DNA of 64,000 bases. It comes from Torreya grandis. Taxonomy: Eukaryota; Streptophyta; Pinopsida; Cupressales; Taxaceae. Below the pieces are notes generated by a model. The model searched no databases. It was not told the origin of the DNA and saw only the letters and a program-made list of their open reading frames with translations. Position numbers and translations under genes: made by a program. Below are positions 1 through 10,460 of the stretch, piece after piece; the stretch's first letter is position 1, and every line of letters begins with the position of its first letter. The stretch spans positions 513,501 to 577,500 of the forward strand of contig JARHVA010000593.1 in the NCBI GenBank assembly GCA_037957365.1, in the 5' to 3' direction.

Positions 1-599
1 AAAAGAACCATTCACATGAGTATAACACAAGAAAACACATATATGAGTGGGAAACCCTCAAAAGGAATAAAACCAGTTATGATCTATGAAAATGGACTAC
101 TATCCTATGAAACAAAATATCAAATTTAATTGATCACCAACTCAACTTGGAGAACCAACCCTAATAAATTCAAGCACCCACTTGACTAGGCTTTAACAAG
201 CACCTATTTGTAAGGAAACATTAACTCCCTAAGTGACTCAGCACCAACTTAGCCACCTCATTAATTTTGATCACCAAACCTCTACTCTTTTTTTATGGTC
301 TCATTTCAAGACATCCTTCTCCTCAACCCTGCAATTTTTTATTTTCTCATATTGCATATATTCAAATAGGCCTAAACTACCTTGTATATATACTAAACAC
401 ATGATCACACACCACTTGGTCAACCACATAGTTTCAACCTCTTAGGTCATCCATAAAATAGTTCTTATAACATATTATTAACATTATTAAAATTTAATTT
501 GAACCTCTTTTGGTTTGTAACAACTCAATTAGGCTTACTCCTCATTTAGGCCTCATGGAGACGTAATTGCATTAGGTATATCCTCTTAACATCAAAACA

Positions 600-600
<1 letters not shown>
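1..600 (-). repeat. 3' part of a large copia-like LTR (gag-only family), cut by window edge
   Basis: On the minus strand this matches, in order, the right-hand part of the LTRs at 47933-51414 and 54015-57573. Shared landmarks are the 'ttccc...gggtttcccac' segment (about 45-80), the 'gtatatataca' TATA block followed by 'aggtagttttaggcc' (about 370-396), and the 'acctaat..attaggtctccatgag' segment (about 548-585). The orientation is opposite to that of the right-hand array. Homology is clear to about position 600 and fades after that, so the upstream end of this LTR is either truncated or too diverged to see. Confidence 0.7.
381..396 (-). promoter_or_regulatory. TATA element of the partial LTR
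   Basis: The plus strand reads cttgtatatatactaa. Its complement is a slightly decayed version of the palindrome cttgtatatatacaag found at the same place in the three plus-strand LTRs near 50.7, 56.9 and 62.2 kb. It is probably the core promoter of that LTR family. Confidence 0.5.
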
Positions 601-2235
<1,635 letters not shown>

Positions 2236-2367
2236 TATGAATTAATGATGCCTTTTTATTAGATTCTACTTGTTTAACCTTATTTAATAAATATTTTAAG
2301 AGTAACATAAGACTACAGAAATCTTGTTTAGGCACAACACTTATAGAGGATATCATAGCAAAATGGG

Positions 2368-2569
2368 TTTTCACCTGCAGGTTACCCATAGCAACTATTG
2401 GCTTCCACCTACAGGGTGCCCATTTCAACTATTGTCTTCCACCTATAGGGTACCCATAGCAACTATTAGTTTCCACCTACTGGTTGCCTATATAAATTGC
2501 TAGTTTCCACCTATAGGTTTCCCATAACAACTACATACTTTCACCTATAGGAGCCCATAGCCACTACAA
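2368..2569. repeat. 34-bp minisatellite, six copies
   Basis: Six units start at 2368, 2402, 2436, 2470, 2504 and 2538. The consensus is roughly 'tttccacctataggtt' followed by 'gcccatagcaactattgg'. The units are 70-90% alike by eye and all are exactly 34 bp except the slightly short last one. No coding function is apparent because the period is not a multiple of three. Confidence 0.93.
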
Positions 2570-2768
2570 AAAGCATAACTATTATTGTGATCAGATGTGA
2601 TTAGCTCTTAAGGACACATCCAACTATCCTAAGAACTGAGTGGATGATTTAAGAGTATCCTCCATAGCTATTGTATGGACTCTTTATATGCAACTAATCT
2701 TGGATGTGCCACCAAAGATGAGTAAAAAAAGGATAATGGAAAGGAGACAAAAACAAATTTCAACATCA

Positions 2769-2772
<4 letters not shown>

Positions 2773-2841
<69 letters not shown>
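2773..2841. repeat. (AT)n microsatellite
   Basis: About 34 uninterrupted AT dinucleotides. Confidence 0.98.
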
Positions 2842-2844
<3 letters not shown>

Positions 2845-2849
2845 CTTAA

Positions 2850-3527
2850 CCTAGTTAGACATGAAACAAGTAACTTTAATTACTAACCACCTAAAGGTTG
2901 ATTGGATTAGTTCCCAAAGTATTTGTACCTTATCTAGTTTAGTGTTTTTGGTTAAAGCTAATAAAATTGCCTTATATATTTAATGACAAAACCTAGATTA
3001 GATTAGGGGTTGAATAGATAATAACATAGTAGTAGAATTATAGAATTCATTACATTATAAATATTGTAATCCTTTGTATCAATCTTTAATTGCTACAAAT
3101 CTGAGTAATGAAAAGGTTGATTCTATAAGAAGCTTTTATAAGTCTCTTGAAGAAGAATTAGAACATAGTTATGAATGAGGAAGGGCCCCTTTGGAAGGAG
3201 TTGCAGTGAAGATCAGGACCCTCTTTAGTTTAATTGTGTTATGTAAGTTTATGTCATTATTAGTTGATTATATAAAGTGTGATGCATGTGTGATTCATAA
3301 GTCTAGAGTATTTCTTTATTTTTATTATAATAATTTCATAGTATAACTATCTGATGAATTCATTATAAGTTTATTGTACTAGAACTAGTAAATAATATAA
3401 TCTATAGATCAATAATGCATATATAGTGTTGACATCCTTGAAAAGCTTACGAACCCTGAGTTGACAATTAATTTTAATCAGATTCAAGAATCTGGTATTA
3501 ACTAGGTTATAAGTTTGCATAATATTT
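2850..3527 (+). repeat. Putative 3' part of a Ty3/gypsy 5' LTR (left edge unresolved)
   Basis: This stretch lies directly upstream of a decayed tRNA-Asp-type primer-binding site and contains a TATAAATA box at 3056-3063. That is the layout expected for the end of U3 plus R and U5. The LTR start was not found and may lie left of the microsatellites. No second LTR of this element was seen, so the element is truncated. Confidence 0.5.
3056..3063 (+). promoter_or_regulatory. TATA box in gypsy LTR
   Basis: TATAAATA preceded by 'attcattacat'. It lies about 470 bp before the PBS, a plausible core promoter position for the gypsy LTR. Confidence 0.4.
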
Positions 3528-3545
3528 TGGCATCATTACTAGGGA
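3528..3545 (+). promoter_or_regulatory. Gypsy primer-binding site, tRNA-Asp type, decayed
   Basis: The sequence TGGCATCATTACTAGGGA differs from the usual plant gypsy PBS TGGCGCCGTTGCCGGGGA (complement of the tRNA-Asp 3' end) at six positions, all C-to-T or G-to-A. The downstream 'gggtgtcaattatt' is also typical of what follows this PBS in plant gypsy elements. It sets the orientation and start of the gypsy element whose gag begins near 10.06 kb. Confidence 0.8.
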
Positions 3546-3618
3546 GGGTGTCAATTATTACTTTCTAGATCAATTATTGCTTTTCAAAATTGATTAATGT
3601 ACTATATTACCTATCCAA

Positions 3619-3781
3619 GCAAGTCAAGTCAGAGCACTATGGTGTCTTATACTAGATGTCTAAGTTCATGTATGTTGATGGTGCATAGTATTTTTGATGC
3701 AGTATCATAGCCAGTCGGGCAAGTCGAGTGAGGGCACTACAGTGTCTTATGCTAGATGTCTAAGCTCTTGGATGTTGATGG
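3619..3781. repeat. 100-bp direct tandem duplication in the gypsy leader, second copy interrupted
   Basis: Copy 1 begins at 'gcaagtcaagtcagagcact' (3619) and copy 2 at 'gcaagtcgagtgagggcact' (3719), exactly 100 bp apart. Both run to 'tgttgatgg'. The second copy stops at 3781, where the copia element is inserted, and resumes after it at 9491 ('gatggtgcac', compare 'gatggtgcat' in copy 1). Confidence 0.9.
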
Positions 3782-4498
3782 TGTTAGGGTGTGGAGCTAA
3801 AAGCTTCACCAAGGAGCATACTTATCAGGTTTGGGTCTACACAGACACTAGCGTCGGTCAGGAGCGACCGACATCGGTCAGGAGCAGTTGCAGAGACGCT
3901 GACATCGGTAGCAGATCAGTCGATGGCGGTCATAGACAAGCATCAGGAACTGACGTCGATTACCTGTGCATCCAGAAAGCTATTTACGAGGATAGAAATG
4001 AGTGTTTGCATGATGAGTTTGAGTTGTAGTCTCAAGCTCGCATCTTTGTTATTAGCAATACTATTTTTAGAGCCCTTGTTCAAGTGGCTTAACTATTTGT
4101 TGGAAGTGCATGCTCAAGTCTCCTAATTCTATATGTAGAATTAGATCCTCCTAGCTTATTGTAGTAGTCAGAGTGAATTATTGTAGTAATTCATTGTATG
4201 TTGAAGAACAATACAGAATTGAATCAATCCAGGCTTGTTGGAATTGATTGTTCTTGAGAGAGAGAGCTCTTGAGGAATAGAGATCTATTGAGAGATCTAT
4301 ACATCTAGGAGAGGTGTGGAAGAAAGAAGTTTCTTCAATTGTATTCCTTTTGTAAAGAGTTTGTTAATACAAGTTTTCAGGGTGGTTTCTTGTATCTCTT
4401 GTTCTTGCTATTATCTCATTCTAATTACTTGTCTATCTGATTTATTTCCGTGTTTATTGCTTTCACAATTGTAATCTATTGTTGGTTGATCCCCAACA
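3782..4498 (+). repeat. Copia 5' LTR (717 bp)
   Basis: It aligns end to end with 8774-9490. About 40 differences were counted by eye. About 36 of them fall in the first ~277 bp (CpG-rich U3) and only about 4 in the remaining ~440 bp. U3 holds several GACRTCGG-type motifs. Confidence 0.97.
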
Positions 4499-4500
4499 AG

Positions 4501-4512
4501 TGGTATCAGAGC
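4501..4512 (+). promoter_or_regulatory. Copia primer-binding site (initiator tRNA-Met type)
   Basis: TGGTATCAGAGC lies two bases after the 5' LTR. This is the standard plant copia PBS, complementary to the 3' end of initiator tRNA-Met. Confidence 0.95.
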
Positions 4513-4547
4513 CTAGGTTGTAGATTCAGAGCTTGATATCCAACAAT

Positions 4548-4560
4548 TGGTATCAGAGCT
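4548..4560 (+). repeat. Second PBS-like sequence
   Basis: TGGTATCAGAGCT recurs 47 bp downstream of the true PBS, preceded by 'ccaacaat', which resembles the LTR end 'ccaaca'. It looks like a short duplication of the LTR end/PBS junction. Confidence 0.75.
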
Positions 4561-4658
4561 CAGGTTCACTAACAGGGGGTTCAGATCTGTGTAGTGTGTA
4601 TTGATTACAGGTTCTCACAGGAGTTTCTACAGGGATTTCTGTTTGAGTGGGAGAAGCA

Positions 4659-5513
4659 ATGGCAGATGAAAGTAAATTGAGAATGGAAAAGTTCAATGGA
4701 AAAAATTACCAACATTAGAGAATGCAGATAGAGGATTATCTGTATCAGAAAGATCTCTACTTACCGTTAGGTGGGGTTGCAAAGAAGCCCAAAGACATGG
4801 AGAATGAAGAATGGGAAGTTCTTGACAGAAAGGCTCTGGGGTCTATAAGACTGAGTCTAGCATCCACTGTGATATCTAATCTATCACAGGCAAAGTCTAC
4901 GGTAGAGTTGATGACTACGTTAGCAAATTTGTATGAAAAACCCTCAGCTTCTAATAAGGTATATCTTATGAAGCAGTTATTTAGTTTGCATATGAATGAA
5001 GGTGGATCTGTTTCTACTCATCTGAATGATTTCAATGGAATTGTGAATCAATTAAGTTCAGTGAATATAGTGTTTGATGATGAAATAAAAGCTCTTTTGA
5101 TATTATGTTCTTTGCCTAAAAGCTGGCATGGCTTAGTAATGGTAGTAAGTAATACTGCATCTGCATCAAATGTTTTGAAAGTAGAAGATGTTGTTAGTGT
5201 TATCTTGAATGAGGAAATATGCAGGAAAAGCACAGAAGAGGCATCTGGGAATGCTTTAAGTTTTGAGAGCAAGGGAAGGCAGAAAGAGAAGAGAAAGAAA
5301 GGCAGATCAAGATCCAAATCAAAGGGGAAAGGCAGATCTAAATCCAGAAATGGCAAAAGGCCACAATGCTGGAATTGTGGAAAGATGGGGCACATAAGTA
5401 GAGATTGTTGGTCAAAGCCTAAGGAGGACAATCAACATGAAGGAAAGGAAGAAGCCAAGGTTGCAGGTATTACACAAGATGCTTTAATTTTCTCTCTACA
5501 TAATAATATAGAA
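4659..5513 (+). pseudogene. Copia gag (capsid/nucleocapsid), disrupted
   Basis: Gag would form the virus-like particle that packages element RNA in the cytoplasm. The start ATG at 4659 sits in 'gcaATGgc' about 160 bp after the PBS, and the product opens MADESKLRMEKFNG, a usual copia gag opening. A TAG at 4716-4718 replaces an expected Trp (FNGKNYQH-stop-RMQIEDYL), after which the frame is open to 5651. A basic Lys/Arg/Ser-rich stretch (about 5290-5360) precedes a CCHC zinc knuckle CWNCGKMGHISRDC at 5367-5408, the RNA-binding nucleocapsid motif. The knuckle is intact. The only break seen in gag is the early amber stop. Gag and pol share one frame, as in most plant copia elements. Confidence 0.93.
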
Positions 5514-5681
5514 TCTTGGGTGTTAGATTCTGGTGCATCTTTTCATGCTACCCCTAACAGGGAATATTTTAGTGACTATATCCATGGAGATTTTGGAATA
5601 GTGTATCTAGGGGATGATGAGCCCTGTAAAATAATTGGCAAAGGTAAAGTGTAGCTAAAGATGTAGAATAGTAACACATGG
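5514..5681 (+). pseudogene. Copia aspartic protease (pol N-terminus), disrupted
   Basis: The protease would cleave the Gag-Pol polyprotein. The catalytic motif is present as WVLDSGASFHAT, with Asp at 5526-5528. It follows the zinc knuckle by about 40 codons, the usual spacing. The frame is cut by two TAG codons at 5652-5654 and 5664-5666, four codons apart, both where Gln (CAG) is expected by family comparison (the KGKV-x-LKM-x-N context). The flanking sequence NTWVLRDVMHVP resumes in the same frame. The Asp-Ser-Gly-Ala core is intact. Confidence 0.9.
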
Positions 5682-6965
5682 GTGTTGAGAGACGTGATGC
5701 ATGTTCCTAGCTTGAAGAGAAATTTGATTTTTGTAGGAAAGTTAGGGGATGATGGTTGTACAGCAACTCTCACAGTAGAATCTTGGAAGGTGACCAAGGG
5801 TGCACTTGTTATGGCCAGAGGTAAGAGAGAAGGTACTCTCTATTTGTGTAATTGTGTTACTAAAAAATCTCCTTCTGTATTATATACTTCAGATGTGGAT
5901 GCTAAATTGTGGCACTCAAGGCTTGGCCACATGAGTGAGAAGGGGATGTCAATTCTTAAGTCCAAAGGTATGATTTTAGATTTAAAAGGCATAGATCTAG
6001 AGTTTTGTGAGCACTGTGTATTTGGAAAATAGAAAAGGGTTAGTTTTCTCAAGACTGGGTCTACTAAGAAGAGGCATAAGTTGTAGCTTGTTCACACAGA
6101 CGTGTAGGGACCAGCTCAGGTTGCTTCCATTGGAGGATCACAGTACTATGTATCTTTCATAGATGATGCTACAAGGAAGGTATGGATCTATTGTATTAGA
6201 ATAAAATTTGATGTATTTGAGACTTTTAAGATTTGGAAAGCTATGGTTGAGAATGAAATAGGTAAAAGATTAAACTGCCTGAGATCAGACAATGGCGGTG
6301 AGTTCTGCAGTCATAAGTTTAGAGATTATTGTTACATGCATGGAATCTGCAGGCAAAGGATGGTTCCAAGGACACCTCAGCAGAATGGAATTGCTGAAAG
6401 GATGAACAAGACAATAATGGAGTGTGCAAGATGTATGAGATTGCATGTTGATTTGCCCTTACAATTTTGGGCACAAGCTGTTGACACTAAAGTATACCTG
6501 ATTAACAGAGGACCCTCTACAGCTCTGGATGGTGGTATTCCAAAAGAGGCATGGACAGGTAAAAAGGTTGATCTCTCATATCTCAAATTTTTTGGTTGTG
6601 AAGCCTTTGTGCACATAGATAAAGAAAATAGAAAGAAGCTTGATGCTAAGTCTATGAGGTGCACGTTTATTGGCTATGGCTCAGATGATTTTGGTTACAG
6701 ATTGTGGAATCTAGAAACTAACAAGGTAATCAATAGCCGTGATGTTGTTTTCAATGAAAGAGTGATGTATTTTGATCAGCTAAGGAAGCTAAATCAATCT
6801 GAGCAGAGCAATGGTGAATTGGATGAGGTGAAAGTCCAAGATGAGCTCACGGGAAAAAGAAATAATCACTTGCAGGAAAACACAGAGACCAATGCCGATA
6901 GGTTAGGAACCGGCGTCGGCCGTATAGAGACCGACGTCGGTAGAACAGGTATCGAGGTTGGTTAG
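5682..6965 (+). pseudogene. Copia integrase (GAG-pre-integrase plus rve core), disrupted
   Basis: Integrase would insert the cDNA into the nuclear genome. The N-terminal HHCC zinc-binding part shows WHSRLGHMS (His from 5913) and CEHC at 6006-6017. The catalytic triad is complete: Asp at 6099 (VHTD), Asp at 6288 in LRSDNGGEF, and Glu at 6396 in NGIAERMNKTI, giving D-x35-E spacing. The downstream LKFFGCEAFVHI and FIGYGSDDFGYRLW segments are the usual copia integrase C-terminal region. TAG stops interrupt it at 6030, 6084 and 6105 and again at 6963, all in the same frame. The 6105 stop replaces the conserved Trp after the first catalytic Asp (HTD-V-W-GP in relatives). Confidence 0.94.
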
Positions 6966-6985
6966 GCAGAACCGACGTCGGCCAG
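6903..6985. repeat. Cluster of CpG-rich GACGTCGG palindromes between integrase and RT
   Basis: CCGGCGTCGG (about 6910-6919), CCGACGTCGG (6931-6940), a decayed 'atcgaggttgg' (about 6951-6961) and CCGACGTCGG (6972-6981) lie 20-40 bp apart. The encoded linker repeats a short pattern (ETDVGRTG, GTGVGRIE). The same motif recurs in the U3 of both LTRs (3850-3960 and 8842-8955). Confidence 0.8.
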
Positions 6986-7028
6986 TAACAGGTCTGGAGG
7001 TGACCAAGGTCGGTCACTGTCAGAGAAT

Positions 7029-8050
7029 TTGGGTGGACAGCGTGTTGTAAATGAGTCTCAGACACCCATTAGGAGGTCAGAAAGGGTGAGTAAGCCTCCA
7101 ATTAGATATTCTCCTTCTTTATTTTATTTATTACTAACTGATGGTGGAGAACCAGAGAGTTTTGAAGAAGCAATACAGGTGGAGTCCAAGAGTGAGTGGG
7201 AGCATGGCATGGTTGAGGAGTTGGAGTCCTTAAGAGAGAACCAAACATGGGATTTGGTTGAATTGCCAGCTGATAAGGAACACTCAAGAACATATGGACC
7301 TACAGGTTGAAAGAAGGTGAGAATGGACAAATGAGATATAAGGCCAGATTGGTAGTGAAAGGATTTGCACAAAAGCCAGGTATTGAATTTGGTGAGATTT
7401 TTTCTCCTATTGTTAAAATGACTTCTATAAGGGTTGTATTATCTTTGGTTGCTTTTGAGGATTTGCATCTTGAGAAGCTAGATGTTAAGACAACGTTTCT
7501 TCATGGAGATTTGGATGAGGAAATATATATGGAACAGCTAGAAAGATTTGAGGTCAAGGGTAAGGAGAAGTTTGTGTGTAGATTGAAGAAAAGCTTGTAT
7601 GGCCTCAAGCAAGCTCCTAGGCAATGGTATTTAAAATTTGATAGGTTTATGACTGAGCATAGCTACATTAGGTGTCAATCTGACCATTGCATGTATTTCA
7701 AGAGATTTGATAACGGTAGATATATTATTCTATTGTTGTATGTAGATGATATGTTGGTTGCAGGATCTCACATGCAGGATATCTCTGAGCTTAAGGTGAA
7801 ATTAACTCAAACGTTTCCTATGAAGGATTTGGGAGCAGCAAAGAAAATCCTTGGCATGAGCATTAAGAGAGACAGGAAAAATCACAGGTTGATATTGTCT
7901 CAAGAAGATTATGTGGACAAGGTGTTGAAACGGTTCAATATGCAGGATGCTAAACCGGTAAGCACACCTTTGGCTGGACATTTTAAGTTGAGTAAAGAAC
8001 AATGTCCTAATTCATATGATGAGGTAGAGTACATGAGTAAGGTTCCATAT
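7029..8050 (+). pseudogene. Copia reverse transcriptase (RVT_2), frameshifted
   Basis: RT would copy element RNA into cDNA inside the particle. The conserved start of the domain is split by a one-base slip. WDLVELPADKE is in the upstream frame (to about 7280), and LKNIWTYRLKEGENGQMRYKAR is in the downstream frame (from about 7280). Downstream the domain is open and well preserved: RYKARLVVKGFAQ, LDVKTTFLHGDLDEEIYMEQ, LKKSLYGLKQAPRQWY, and the catalytic YVDDMLVAG with YVDD at 7739-7750. The only breaks seen are the frameshift near 7275-7283 and the TAG at 6963 in the linker before it. The motif order and the YVDD box leave little doubt about the family. Confidence 0.96.
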
Positions 8051-8701
8051 TCTTCCGCAGTAGGGAGTTTGATGTATGCAATGGTGTGTACTAGACCGGA
8101 TATTGCCCAAGCAGTGGGAGTGGTAAGTAAGTATATGGCCAATCCAGGTAAGGACCATTGGAAAGTAGTTCAGTGGATCCTCAGATATCTGAGAGGAACC
8201 AACAGTAGGCACTTGTGCTACGGAGGTTTAGATACTTCTCTACATGGTTATGTAGATTTAGATATGGCAGGTGATTTGGATGGCAGAAGGAGCACTACAG
8301 GTTATGTTTTCACTGTAGGTGGAACGGCGGTTAGCTAGATATCTAAGTTGCAGAAGGTTGTTGCCTTGTCAACTACAGAAGCAGAGTATATTTCAACCAC
8401 AGAGGCTAGCAAAGAGATGATATGGATGACACAGTTCATGGATGAGCTTGGTAAGGAGCATGAGAGTTGCATATTGTACAGTGACAGTCAGAGTGCAATC
8501 CATTTGGCTAAAAATTCAGCCTTTCATTCAAGAACAAAGCACATACAGCTAAGGTATCACTTCATACGACAGGTATTGGAAGATGGTGAGTTGAAGCTGG
8601 AGAAGATCGATACAGATAGGAATCTTGCTGATATGTTAACCAAGCCAGTTACGAAGGAGAAGTTGAATCTTCATTCAAATTTTGTTGGTCTTCATGATTG
8701 A
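8051..8701 (+). pseudogene. Copia RNase H, one internal TAG
   Basis: RNase H would degrade the RNA strand of the cDNA hybrid. Recognisable segments are SAVGSLMYAMVCTRPDIA, YVDLDMAGDLDGRRSTTGY (acidic catalytic region), LSTTEAEYIS (Glu) and LYSDSQSAIHLAKN (Asp). The tail ADMLTKPVTKEK is the usual copia polyprotein C-terminus. A TAG at 8336-8338 falls in GGTAVS-stop-ISKLQ, where relatives have Trp. The natural stop is TGA at 8699-8701, about 70 bp before the 3' LTR. Confidence 0.95.
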
Positions 8702-8762
8702 GTTGAAGATGGAGGAGCTAGAAGATGTTGTTGTACAGGTACTAGTGCAGCTGTTTATCTCC

Positions 8763-8773
8763 AAGTGGGAGAT
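8763..8773 (+). promoter_or_regulatory. Copia polypurine tract
   Basis: The sequence aagtgggagat directly abuts the 3' LTR start at 8774. This is the plus-strand primer site; most plant copia elements have the same 'gtgggagat|TGTT' junction. Confidence 0.9.
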
Positions 8774-9490
8774 TGTTAGGGTGTGGAGCTAAAAGCTTCA
8801 CAAAGGAGCATACTTATCAGGTTCAGGTCTACATAGACACCGGCATCGGTCAAGAGTGACCGACATCAGTCAGGAGCAGTTGCAGAGACGCCAATGTCGG
8901 CAGAGGATCAGTCGACGATGGTCACAGACAAGCATCAGGAACTGACGTCGGTTACCTATGCGTCCAGAAAGCTATTTTTGAGGACAAAAGCGAGTGTTTG
9001 CATAATGATTTTGAGTTGTAGTCTCAAGCTTGCGTCTCTATTATTAGCAATACTATTTTTAGAGCCCTTGTTCAAGTGGCTTAACTATTTGTTGGAAGTG
9101 CATGCTCAAGTCTCCTAATTCTATATGTAGAATTAGATCCTCCTAGCTTATTGTAGTAGTCAGAGTGAATTATTGTAGTAATTCATTGTATGTTGAAGAA
9201 CAGTACAGAATTGAATTAATCCAGGCTTGTTGGAGTTGATTGTTCTTGAGAGAGAGAGCTCTTGAGGAATAGAGATCTATTGAGAGATCTATACATCTAG
9301 GAGAGGTGTGGAAGAAAGAAGTTTCTTCAATTGTATTCCTTTTGTAAAGAGTTTGTTAATACAAGTTTTCAGGGTGGTTTCTTGTATCTCTTGTTCTTGC
9401 TATTATCTCATTCTAATTACTTGTCTATCTGATTTATTTCCGCGTTTATTGCTTTCACAATTGTAATCTATTGTTGGTTGATCCCCAACA
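8774..9490 (+). repeat. Copia 3' LTR (717 bp)
   Basis: Partner of 3782-4498, identical in length, ending CCCCAACA, and followed by the TSD GATGG. An ORF of about 74 codons inside it is also present in the 5' LTR but is not conserved in start or frame, so it is not called. Confidence 0.97.
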
Positions 9491-10061
9491 GATGGTGCAC
9501 AACCTTGAATGCCTCTTTTCAATCTTGTGATTTACTTAGTTAATGGTTTCTTTTTATAATTTGCTTTCCTACAAGAGTGATTTACTTTTTTTAAAGTGTG
9601 CCTTTCATTTTTTACTTTCATTTCCTACTTTCTAAAGTAATTTTCATACTTTCTAGATTAATTTTCTCACTTTCAGTAGATAACTTTACTAATTTATAGA
9701 ATTAAAATTTTAATTCCATTCATTTTTATTTTTGTATTCCTTTATTTCTCTACATTTTATTTTTACTTATTCTGAACAACCCCCTAAAACACATGAAAAC
9801 ACACATTAACCCTATATAAAAAGGGATAGGATAGCTAAAGGAGTGGTACAACATTTATGTAGAGAGAAAAATATTCTTGAGGGAGATTCCTACCAAATAA
9901 GCCACAAGTTTCTACCAAAAAGAACCATAAATACATGCAGAAACTAAGAATCCTATTAAAAAATATACCATAAGCCAGAAGGCTCTTGAAGAAGGGAACA
10001 CTACAAACTAAAGGAGGCAGCTTGTAGAAGAAGTACCATTGGCTCTAAAAAAGGAACAAAA
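9491..10061 (+). other. Continuation of the gypsy leader (untranslated region)
   Basis: It resumes the interrupted 100-bp duplication and continues as T-rich, then A-rich, non-coding DNA up to the gag frame. It contains 'tatataaaaaggg' near 9813, probably chance in a leader. Confidence 0.6.
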
Positions 10062-10460
10062 GTGGAGGAAGCATTAACTGAGTTGGTAAGAGGAAATGAG
10101 GGAGAACTTCATGAACCAAACACTCCAAAAAGTAACATTAGAATAATATTCCAACAAGGCTTTCTTAAACAAATCAAAGAAGGATCAAGAGAATCTTTGA
10201 ATTTCTCATTTGATAAAAAGATTTTGAATCAACAAATAAACATTTACTATCATACTGATGAAGGGACTGATACAAAATTTAAAGACATGATCCTGAGTAC
10301 ATTTGGTATCCATATCACAATAAAAGACATCATGAAAGGAGGAGACTTTGTGGATGAAAATAGGACTCCAGACATAGTTACTTTTGAATTTCCTCTTCCA
10401 AATGCAATAAGCATAACACAAATGAAAAATATCCCACCCTCAGCCTTGCCCAATTCATAG
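10062..10460 (+). pseudogene. Ty3/gypsy gag, N-terminal part
   Basis: An open frame of 132 codons opens with an acidic segment (EEALTELVRGNEGEL). I do not recognise the N-terminal sequence on its own. It is assigned to gag because it is followed, after short frame breaks, by a clear gypsy gag core, and because it lies downstream of the tRNA-Asp-type PBS at 3528. The annotated start is a GTG/ATG-poor region ('aaagtggaggaagc'), so the true initiator is uncertain or lost. The stop at 10458-10460 is just ahead of the conserved block, suggesting a broken rather than a natural end. Confidence 0.6.

Larger units (their letters stand above)
3782..9490 (+). mobile_element. Ty1/copia LTR retrotransposon, structurally complete, coding region broken
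   Basis: Total 5709 bp. Two 717-bp LTRs begin TGTTAGGG and end CCAACA. The element is flanked by a perfect 5-bp target-site duplication GATGG (3777-3781 and 9491-9495). A tRNA-Met-type PBS follows the 5' LTR, and a purine tract precedes the 3' LTR. Domain order is gag, protease, integrase, reverse transcriptase, RNase H, the copia order with integrase before RT. One reading frame (starting at 4659) can be followed to about 7279 with seven internal TAG stops. A one-base slip near 7275-7283 moves it to a second frame that ends at 8701 with one more TAG. It sits in the leader of an older Ty3/gypsy element, so it is the later insertion. Confidence 0.97.

Noticed and set aside
2640..2849. 69-codon plus frame ending in Tyr-Ile repeats
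   Set aside because: The C-terminal half is the AT microsatellite; no second copy or domain.
3694..4126. Two overlapping 111-codon frames across the copia 5' LTR start, and a 74-codon frame in the 3' LTR
   Set aside because: They span the insertion boundary or differ between the LTRs; LTR sequence, not a gene.
4501..4520. tRNA gene suggested by the tRNA-like sequence
   Set aside because: Only the 3'-end complement is present; it is a primer-binding site.
5048..5431. Antisense 127-codon frame opposite gag
   Set aside because: Shadow of the gag frame; it mirrors the Lys/Arg-rich and knuckle codons.
9813..9830. 'tatataaaaaggg' as a host promoter
   Set aside because: It lies inside the gypsy leader with no host gene downstream.
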